Assembly (NCBI GenBank): GCA_963924555.1
Contig: OZ004586.1
Coordinates: forward strand, 5,910,501 to 5,974,500
Length of the DNA stretch: 64,000 nt
DNA from: Crambe crambe
Lineage: Eukaryota; Porifera; Demospongiae; Poecilosclerida; Crambeidae
Reading direction: 5' to 3'
Of the stretch, positions 55,908 to 64,000 are shown in pieces. Every line of letters begins with the position of its first letter. The stretch's first letter is position 1. The position numbers and the translations under genes were made by a program. The notes below the pieces were generated by a model. It was not told where the DNA came from. It did not search any database and worked only from the letters and a program-made list of their open reading frames with translations.

Positions 55908-58900
55908 ATGTACTCTGTGGCAATAACTATATCAGTCCTTCTTGTAAGTCTATTCAGCTTGCTCTGTGCTCAGACTGACCTCACCTTAGTTGAAGGAGCA
56001 AATGGAAGAGAAGTTGTCTTTGCAACAGTGTTTCGTATCCAGCAGTCTGGAGTCTTTCCTGATGACAGCAGATTTCTGCGAAGACTAGCTTTTGTTGAAT
56101 CTAGGGATGGACAAGATTCCAGTACCTTCAGAAATGGCTACTATGGAGGCATATGGCAAGTGGATGAAGCAATATTCCAGATGACTTTAAATGTCACTGC
56201 TCACCCTAAAGTTGTATTGAGTGATGGAATATATGCGGGTATAAGAAAGTCCTTCAATTTGAATTGGCTAGCAGTAAGCTGGAGGGATTTACGTCGACCG
56301 CTATTCTCTGCATTAGCAGCCAGAATTTTCTTTGAGATAGCAGTTGGGAATATCCCAGATATCGGAGATGTGAGAGGTCAAGGGAGATATTGGAAAGATA
56401 CAGGGTTTAATTCTAATAATAGTGATACTGCAGAATATTTCACTGAGATGGTCAATATTCTTGAATCGAAAGGTGAGTTAATAAATAAAGGAAAAATAAC
56501 AAAAAAAAGAGAAGTAGGGATGCAGTTCAAAAGTTCAGCAACAAGGAAGTGAACTTCAGTCAAGTAACCCCTACCAAACTATGAGCTAACTATTCCTACT
56601 TCACTCCTTTATATCATCATCTTGGCCTGTCATGGGAGTGAAGTAGGAATAATTAGCTTGTAGTTTGGTAATATTGGTGATGGGTAAGGGACTACTTGAC
56701 TGAAGTTCACTTTTTTGAACCACAAATGCAACTCTCTAGAAAAATATTTTAGCGTAGTCAATTTTGAGTAGTGTGGTATAAGCATTTCAATGAACCATTT
56801 CTGACGTGAAAGATAAACGACCAGATGAAAATAGCGATTTTAGAAATCGCTGTAAAATGACACTGCTTTATCTGCTCGAGTCCTTCGAGACAGGAGTTGT
56901 TGATAGTAGAAGAGAAGCATTTCTGCATAATGAAAGAAAATGTTTTGGGGCAATCTGTGCCATCCCTTCTTAGAGAGTTGTATAGTCTCTCAGTGGTGGA
57001 TCCAGGATTTTTAGAAGGGGAGGGGGGGGCACATAGATGGAGGTTCATGGTGAAATATCCGTGCGCTTGCGCGTGCGGAAAAAGCCATGCCCACTTTTCC
57101 TAATCACACCCTTTTTACCCTAACTGCGCTTGATGCTTAGCCTCATGGCAATTCTTGTAAGTGGCCACACCAAAAGGGGTAGATCCACCACTGTCTCTGA
57201 TAATAGCTAGAATATTTATGAACATAAGTAGCTATTGAGTCTCAGCTGCACACTCAATGTATACTCTAGCTAGCTCTCTATTAAAAATTAAGGTACTGTT
57301 GTGCTGTTTATATATCCAATTCTTGTTAAATTGTTAAATTTCAAACATCAATGGATAGTTAGCCTTCTACTTCTGCTGATGTTTTAAAAGCATCCGCTAA
57401 ATTCTTATAGCTAGTGGATATAATAATAGCTAAATTATACATGTATGGCTGTACTACATTAATAACTATCCATTCCAGAGTGTCTGAATCATGGAATTGA
57501 TCTTGCATTTGCTCTTGATTCCTCTGGAAGTTTGGGACCACACAATTTTGAGCTGCAAAAACAACTGGTCAATGATATTGTTGAAAGGTTCTCTATTGGA
57601 TCAAATGCTACTCAAGTTGCCGTGATTTCATATAGTGGCTTTGCCGTTGTCAACTTTCGCCTGGATAGTTTTATAACTCGTGAAAGAATCCAACAAGCTA
57701 TTTCTGAAGTGCAATACTCTGATGTACCAGGTACGTAGTGTCAGCTAGCCATAACTAAACTTGCTATAAGTTCTCTATATATATATTAGCTTCAGCTAGC
57801 TTATGCAAGGTCATAACGTTACAAGATGATCAAATTGAAGCTGTACATCTACATGTTATAGCCACTCTGCTACTCTTGATTTTGTTATAGCTAATTGCTA
57901 AGCTAATTACTGTTTCTCAATTTTTAATTAATTAACCAAAGTTGATATGGTCTAGAATTTGTGAAAGCGAAAGTTATAGCTAGCAGTTACGATGATTGAG
58001 TGGACAAGTGTACACAAAATAATAGAATCATAGCAAGTTATCTATAGAGTGTTTGAGTTTGAGTGTGTCCTTGAGCACCTTTTCCATTCCTTGATATTTA
58101 TTTTGTCTGTTTATTTGTTACTTCCTTGATGCTTATTTAGTTGACACAGGAACAGGAACGATTACAAGCACTAACATTGCCGATGCATTGATCCAACTCA
58201 GAACAAAAGTCCTGGTACCAGAGGCTGGCACAAGATCAACCATTCCTCAAATAGCTGTCATCATCACTGATGGACGATCCACTGTCAATGCATCTCTTAC
58301 AATACCATCTGCACTAGCACTGAGAGAAGGAGGGGTTATCGTGTATTGTGTGGGCGTGGGAAGAAATGTTGATTTGGACGAGCTGATAGCTATTGCTGGT
58401 GGTCCTGAGAATGTGCGACTGCTCAATGGCTTTAACACTACTGAATTTGATAATATTGCAACAAGTCTGAGAAGCAGCATTGCTTGCATAGGTACATATA
58501 ATCATGACAGCTAGTCTATTTGCATTTACCTTGCATGCCCTTGATCATTGCTATAACTTCTCAATCCTTCTATATAGCTAGTTACAATACCCAGAGTTGA
58601 TTAGCATAGCTATGTATCTGCTGAAATTTGAGATTTGGTCACAAGAATGAGAAAGTTCTAGCAGTTTGATGAATGCATGACCAGGGGGCAAAGTGAATGC
58701 TAAAGACTATACTTATTTATGGTGTAGGAGAATAACTTATGCATGTAACACTGGAAGCACATTAGCCATGAGGTAAAATTTGCACATAAAATAAGTATGT
58801 CTAGCAGGAGGATGACCTAACTTGATCATGGGATGTAATGATTCTCTCTCCCCTCACAATTATGGATATACATATGGATATATATAGGATCTACTGATGT

Positions 58901-59348
58901 GGTGGCTAGGACTACCCACATCCAGGGCACCACTGACATATCTACTCATTCTTCACTCAATATACCAGCCATTGTTGGCATAGCCGTAGCAGCAGTTACA
59001 CTCACCATCATGGCATTACTGATCATTTTAGCTGGTGTAATAATACTCAAGAGAAAGAAGAAGCAAAAAATTAGCCAATCAAATGATCTTCAAGATCGAG
59101 GTGAAAGAGAGCAGATGCAGCAAACCTCAAATGGTCCTCCTTCGAATGTTACATCCGAAAGAGAGCAGATGCAGCAAACTTCAAATAGTCCTCCTTTAAA
59201 TGCTATGTCTGAAAGAGAGCATGGTCCTCATTTGAATGCAAAATTCAACTCCCAAGATCTTCCCTTCTCTATGGGTCTTAATGAGGCATATGTCAGATAT
59301 GAAAAGAATATGGTGGCTTACAATTCCACTCTGCCTGTGACAGTGTAA
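55908..59348 (+). CDS. Lysozyme-like plus VWA type I membrane protein
   Basis: Exons 55,908-56,472, 57,479-57,730, 58,150-58,491 and 58,888-59,348 sum to 540 codons, all phase 1 junctions. Residues 1-22 are a signal peptide (MYSVAITISVLLVSLFSLLC). Residues 25-185 resemble a lysozyme/soluble-transglycosylase fold as found in invertebrate VWA proteins: LAFVESRDG supplies a candidate catalytic Glu, followed by GGIWQVDEAIF and a YWKDTGFN segment. Residues 190-385 form a VWA domain with a full MIDAS: FALDSSGSLG, then TGTGTITSTN, then IITDGRS. A Thr/Ser stalk precedes one membrane helix (IVGIAVAAVTLTIMALLIIL) and a KRKKKQK stop-transfer. The tail has two copies of REQMQQTSN and tyrosines in EAYVRYEKNMVAY. 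Probably a cell-surface binding protein; whether the first domain cleaves peptidoglycan is not shown. A MITE sits 43 bp inside the first intron. Confidence 0.85.
56516..56740. mobile_element. MITE related to the 37,440 element
   Basis: It starts tagggatgcagttcaaaag and ends ttgaaccacaaatgcaactc, with inner arms (agtgaacttcagtcaagtaa and ttacttgactgaagttcac-like) that match those of the element at 37,440. It occupies the first intron of the VWA gene immediately after the donor. Confidence 0.7.
56750..57201. mobile_element. Dispersed repeat interrupted by a CAGTGGTGGATC element
   Basis: 56,750-56,990 matches the repeat at 33,310-33,600 (accagatgaaaatagcgatt, tagagagt). At 56,991 an element with ends cagtggtggatcc and gatccaccactg (ending 57,193) interrupts it; 'tctct' flanks both sides, and the host repeat resumes with ctctgataa as in the uninterrupted copy. 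This is a nested insertion with a probable short target duplication. All intronic in the VWA gene. Confidence 0.7.
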
Positions 59349-60142
59349 ACCACCAATAACTCTGAAGGACTTGCAGGATTCATGGATAGTCTAAACTACA
59401 TAATTTAAACTCAAATTTTTTATACAAGAAAAATCCGGCATATACAGTCATGTAGTACATCCTAAGAACATCTTCATCCTATAGCTAGCAAGCAATACCC
59501 ATTATAGCTTTGGGTATATTTTATGTTGCCAAAATTTTTACTAAGCCACCTAGCTAGCTACCTGTCATTGTTGTATATACAAACAGTGGACATACCTCAC
59601 TCCGTTTTATTCTGCACTCTTAAAAGGTAATGAAAAGTTGATTTATAGCTGCCATTTCTTCAATTAGCTAGCTATTCAAGTGAAGATGTTAAGATGTGTT
59701 CCATTCTATCACAAAACTGAAGTTTCTGATATTTATTCTCCCAATAATATGCTTCATAACAGGTGAGAACTGGAGGGATAATTAGCTATCATAATATTAT
59801 ATAGGCAGAGGAATGTATATATGTGGGGAAATTTGATATAACAGAGCTATAATACTGGTAGCTACTCCAATCGCGTTCATCTGTCTAGTTATGGTGCTTA
59901 ATCAGGTGCAGATTCTCAATACCAATGGAGATGTTCTGCTCTGAACCTAGACAATGATACATAGCTACTATCTTCCAAACTTGAGAAACTTGCAAACATT
60001 GTAGTGTGGTAGAAATACATTTGAACCCGGAAAAAATAGGTAGAGAAACAATTTTGGTATCAAAAGAAGCACATTTTTTCACACATTAACATATCCGAAA
60101 TCCTCTCACCGGAATTTAACTTAAGATAATATTGGCGCAAAT

Positions 60143-61670
60143 TTAAAAAAAAAAGAAGATTTTTTTACAAATCATATCTTCATTTTCATCAGAGTCCAGA
60201 TTTTCTTCTTGGTCCATTATGATCTGTTCAGAATTATTGCAGGTTTCTCCTCGACAGTCTCCACATGCTGGTACACACTTGAGTCCATTCTTGTGACATG
60301 AACAAACATTAGTTCCACAAGGATTTCTGGAGGAAACTTTATATTTGCATTGAATGAACTTAAGCATATTATCTGGAGCAGGATCTAAATCAGTCATGAT
60401 GGGCATCAGTATCTTTCCATCAAGTTTCCAACCCCATTGCAAAGGATCCAGCTCTTTGTTTGAAAGTTCTTTAATTTAAATAATTCATTTATAAGCCACT
60501 TGGATCCAAATACATGGTCCAACTCAACACCCAAACCAAATAGAATTGGTGTTATGACTGATCTTGGCCGAGCTGCTTGAACAATGGCATTGCCAATGCT
60601 AGTCTGCTTTAGCTGAAATGATGGTAAGATAACCTTTATAAATGTTTGCAGAAGATGTGGTATCCACTGCGTGCTATTCTCAATGTCTTCATTGTTAGGG
60701 TATGATCCCATATCATATCTTTGCTCCCTTATAGCTACTAGCTTTTATCAATTTAGCTGCAGCTGTAAGTATCCGCTCCACTTCATCAATGCTTTCTTTT
60801 CTCTCTGAGTACCACTTCTCATTGACAATATGCTTTGCCAAGTCTTTGAAGCAGAGATGCCCCCCTACTTCAGCAAAGAATATGGAATCTCCATAATGCT
60901 CCTGGAGCTTCTGCTTAAATCTCTTTATGCTGTAAATTTCTGAGCTATCTGACAATTCTTCCATTTTTGCATGCGATTCACTAAGAGTGTACATCTCAGC
61001 CCCAGCTTCGAATTCCAGCCAGTGATAGAGACTTCATTTTATCTTCATCACAGTGCCTTCCTAAAATTTTGGGTGTTTTGGTGGTAAGTTCTTTATTGAG
61101 TAAGAATCTAGTTAGGCAGTTATCATGATAGATAGCTTCAGCAGCAACTAAGTCTATACAGCCTTGGAGGCGATTCATGACTTCAGAGCCCCATGGATCA
61201 TCCCTTTTCTCACAACATTCCATGAGTTTTGCACGCATACAGTGTTGTAACAGAACATACAATTGTCTCTGGGTAACGAGAATCAATTATTGCTGAGTGG
61301 CCACAAAGCATGCAATCCTCTTTCCAATTGAAAGGTTGCTGATTTGAACGAAGTTTTTGGCACAAAGTGCTTCAGCATCTGTTACTCTGTTACTGAACCC
61401 TCTTTTTAAATCAGTAAAGTCTCTTCAGCATTTTTTATGTACCAGCACAGTTTTTTTTTTTTTTGGGGGGGGGGGGGGGGGGGTCTTATTAATAATTTCA
61501 TTTAGATAGGTCATAAGGTCCAGTCGATCACGTTTTTCGCTGAAGTTAATTAGAGTAAGAATACCTGTATGGGACACACGAACTGCAACTTCATCTTCAA
61601 AACCAAGATTACATATAGCACAGCAGTCTTCCTGAATATTAGAAGTAACTTCATAGTCTATCTCAGCCAT
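60143..61670 (-). pseudogene. Degenerate gene with CXC-like C-terminus
   Basis: Reading 61,670 to 60,143, five frames in order give one protein: CCAICNLGFEDEVAVRVSHT; LVAAEAIYHDNCLTRFLL; FKDLAKHIVNEKWYSERKE; ITPILFGLGVELDHVFGSKW; and a cysteine-rich end (CGTNVCSCHKNGLKCVPACG, then CRGETCNN). This arrangement, with 'GVELDHVFGSKWL' before a CXC-like cluster, is familiar from many repeated, uncharacterised invertebrate genes; their link to mobile DNA is my inference. Here at least four frame changes occur, and a T14-G19 run (61,451-61,483) interrupts the N-terminal part. Non-functional as it stands. Confidence 0.7.
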
Positions 61671-62094
61671 TGTGGTAAGCTAAAGAAATCATTCCGGTAA
61701 TGTAATAGCTAGTATAATATGCTACAAAACTCACCAGAGATAAAATAGGCAGCCTGAAGCAGTTTAATGTAATACAGTAAACCTCACCACAGAAACACTA
61801 AGCATAAGTACCAAAACTTGCAACTAGGCACCATCACAAATAGTTCAACTCACCACACCACAGCCAAACTTCAACACACAAGCAGCCAAACCAACAAAAC
61901 AACTATAGGTATGGTCAGAAGCAAATTAAAAAATAAAACCAGGCACAGTCAGAAGTATAAACTTACCACAGGTCAACTAGATAATCAGAAGCAGATAAAG
62001 AGAAACTATAGACACAGTCAGAAGCACTCAATGAAAGCAGGAGCCAAACTAGGGTCATGTGACTATACCAATGCAGGTGGCAAGCATGTGTATG

Positions 62095-62180
62095 TTCTTA
62101 CAAGCAGGTACATGTTCTTGCAAGCAGGTGCATGTTCTTGCAAGCAGGTGCATGTTCTTGCAAGCAGGTGCATGGTCTTA
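62095..62180. repeat. 20-bp minisatellite, four copies
   Basis: About four copies of aagcaggtgcatgttcttgc, with tac/gca variants at the edges. Confidence 0.85.
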
Positions 62181-62399
62181 TAAGCAGATGCATGATCAAA
62201 CAAAGCTCTAACATGCTCTAACCACAAAAATTTTTGCTGGCTATAACCTATACTGATAAAAAGTGCTATATATTTTTTTCCATTGAAAGGATTATAGAGG
62301 ATTTTGGATATGTTAGTCTATGAAAAATTCTGCTTCTTTTGATACTAAAATTGTCTCTCTACCAATTTTTTCTGTATAACCCATATTTGAGCTATATCT

Positions 62400-62830
62400 A
62401 CTACACTATTGGTGAACTCATTTCCTGGAGTGGCTCATATTTACCCAATCTCTTCAGCCCAGATGAACTGCAGTGGGATGATATCTGCAATATGGTACTG
62501 CTATGCCTCTAGACCAATTTTCCGTCATCTGGGCCGCACTCCTATAATATTGGAGCAGAATGATCTCAATTTCACAATCACTAACACAATTCCTGGAGCT
62601 TGTTGTCATGGATCACTAGCTACTACCCATTTGTACGGGATACTGCTGTGAAACTCTATCTTTGGATACTTTGGATAATTTCAAACTCCCAACATTGAAT
62701 TTTGCCTTTGGTCTTGTGCCTGAAGAGAGCTGGGATGTCAACATTTTGGGCTATAATAATGAAGGTTATAAATATGTCCTTCTCTTCGAGTGCCACATTT
62801 GGTAGTCCGATTGTAGGACAAACACTATAA
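62400..62830 (+). pseudogene. Fragment of a secreted or receptor ectodomain gene
   Basis: One frame reads PISSAQMNCSGMISAIWYCY, then LNFTITNTIPGACC. Near 62,635 the frame shifts and continues YCCETLSLDTLDNFKLP, TLNFAFGLV and WDVNILGYN. The pattern Asn-Cys-Ser-Gly...Tyr-Cys-Tyr, then Phe-Thr-Ile-Thr-Asn-Thr and Cys-Cys-x-x-Leu with a 'LP..NFAFG' strand resembles an extracellular domain I recall from sponge receptor-like proteins; this needs a database check. No start or splice site was found, and the shift implies a pseudogene or an assembly error. Confidence 0.5.
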
Positions 62831-62839
62831 ATATTGACA

Positions 62840-64000
62840 GGAATGATGAGTCACCATGCCCTGAGGCTGATTCATAAGTAAGTCTCATAATAATCATTTT
62901 AAGCCAGCCTTTAACTTGGTAGGTATGTATGATGTAGCCTGCATGTGTGAAACATTGTCCATGCAATGAATTAACTTGTGTTTTATTTAATTGCTATTAT
63001 TATTGAAGCACCTAATCCAATCACAGATACAACTATGAAACTCATATAACTGCATGACGAGTCCCAAACTTATGTCCAATATCCAGACAAAAAACCCAAC
63101 TACCAGACGTCAGATTATAAGAGTTGTAAAGTTTCATGAAGTCATCAATTTTTGCTGTATCCATTAGACAAACAATAAACAACAACACAAAAAGTAACCA
63201 CGATGACCACAAGGTACTATTGTTTCTATGATGATGACCACAAGATACTAAATTTCAAGGGTACACATAGATCAATGCCTGTGGGTCAATGCCTACATGT
63301 AGACACATAATCATGCAAGAGATTTTATTAGATTTGATGTCATCAATAGCTGCAATTAAATCACACTCACTCCAGGTGGCCTTTTTAGCCATCTATAGAT
63401 GAATACAGAAAACATAACTCGAACATATGTACAGAGTACATGAAGGCTTTTACATGTGACCACACCCAATCATAATAACAGTGAAAAGGTCAAAGGTGAA
63501 AAAATAGGATGGCCAAACTATCTGTGACTTATATGTGTACCATGTGCCCGACATAATCATGCAAAAATCTTATTGATACTCCAATTAGTTAAGAAATTAT
63601 ACCAAGCACTAGACACAGGCCACAAATTTACAACCTGTCTGGTAATTGAGCCCAACAGTGTACAAAACAAACCACAATTTAACCATTAAACCTTTAGCTG
63701 ACTTAAAGGTCTAATTACTGTTAAAAACTATTTGCTTGGGTGGTACATGCCAGCCTAAGTCCCGGATCCACACATCCCTCAGACGCTACACACCGGCTAC
63801 CAAATATCAACCACTTCTTAACTACTACGTCAAAAGCACAATACTTTACAATTTACTTCCAAAACGCAGCAGCTAACGAAGGAGAAGCAGAGGCCAAAAA
63901 TGACTCCCCTGGCTATGTTTTGCAGCAGCACATGGCTAGTTTCACGGAGTAAAATCTTGACCGGGTTGTGTCCGAATATTGGGTGTACTGCGGTCATTTA
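62840..64000. other. No gene recognised
   Basis: AT-rich sequence without a convincing spliced frame. A 70-codon frame at 63,740-63,952 ends in 'GYVLQQHMASFTE' and lacks any recognisable motif. A gene running off the right edge cannot be excluded. Confidence 0.4.

Overview
The window looks like nuclear DNA of a marine sponge, most likely a demosponge; Amphimedon queenslandica or a relative would fit, but this is inference. The genes have many short exons joined by small GT-AG introns. They encode animal signalling domains (PH, SH3, PDZ, macro, VWA). The intergenic DNA is AT-rich and full of short inverted-repeat elements and minisatellites. There is no sign of operons, prokaryotic genes or CRISPR.

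Layout. 1-4,650: no gene seen, only repeats. 4,670-9,532 (minus): a multi-exon gene I do not recognise, with a clear first exon, five internal exons whose phases agree, and a Ser/Gly-rich last exon. 9,533-9,840: a probable bidirectional promoter. 9,840-41,798 (plus): one large gene with a non-coding first exon and 18 coding exons whose lengths sum exactly to 1,211 codons. It encodes a PH-SH3 protein with a long disordered tail. Its introns hold a hAT transposon (perfect 8-bp target duplication), several inverted-repeat elements, a four-fold higher-order minisatellite, a 360-bp TC tract, and, in the 7.6-kb intron 30,404-38,037, an intact intronless multipass receptor gene together with a broken paralogue and an internally deleted remnant. 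42,636-45,895 (plus): an eight-exon, 560-residue gene that joins a tamalin/GRASP-like PDZ domain to a GDAP2-like macrodomain; one exon carries the junction. 46,540-49,600: a RecQ helicase fragment inside an inverted-repeat element, a palindromic repeat, and a decayed gene with a glycine-zipper membrane segment. 51,979-53,709 (minus): a second intact copy of the multipass receptor. 54,960-55,155: a tyrosine-kinase N-lobe pseudogene. 55,908-59,348 (plus): a four-exon, 539-residue type I membrane protein with a lysozyme/transglycosylase-like ectodomain, a VWA domain with an intact MIDAS, and a short tail. 60,143-61,670 (minus) and 62,400-62,830 (plus): two degenerate genes. The rest is unassigned.

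The strongest candidates for something undescribed are the PDZ-macrodomain fusion, the lysozyme-like-VWA-TM receptor, and the cysteine-rich multipass receptor family, whose two intact copies end in the same overlapping tyrosine/dileucine-type sorting signal. All exon models come from reading splice signals and frame by eye. Family names rest on recognised motifs, not on a database search.
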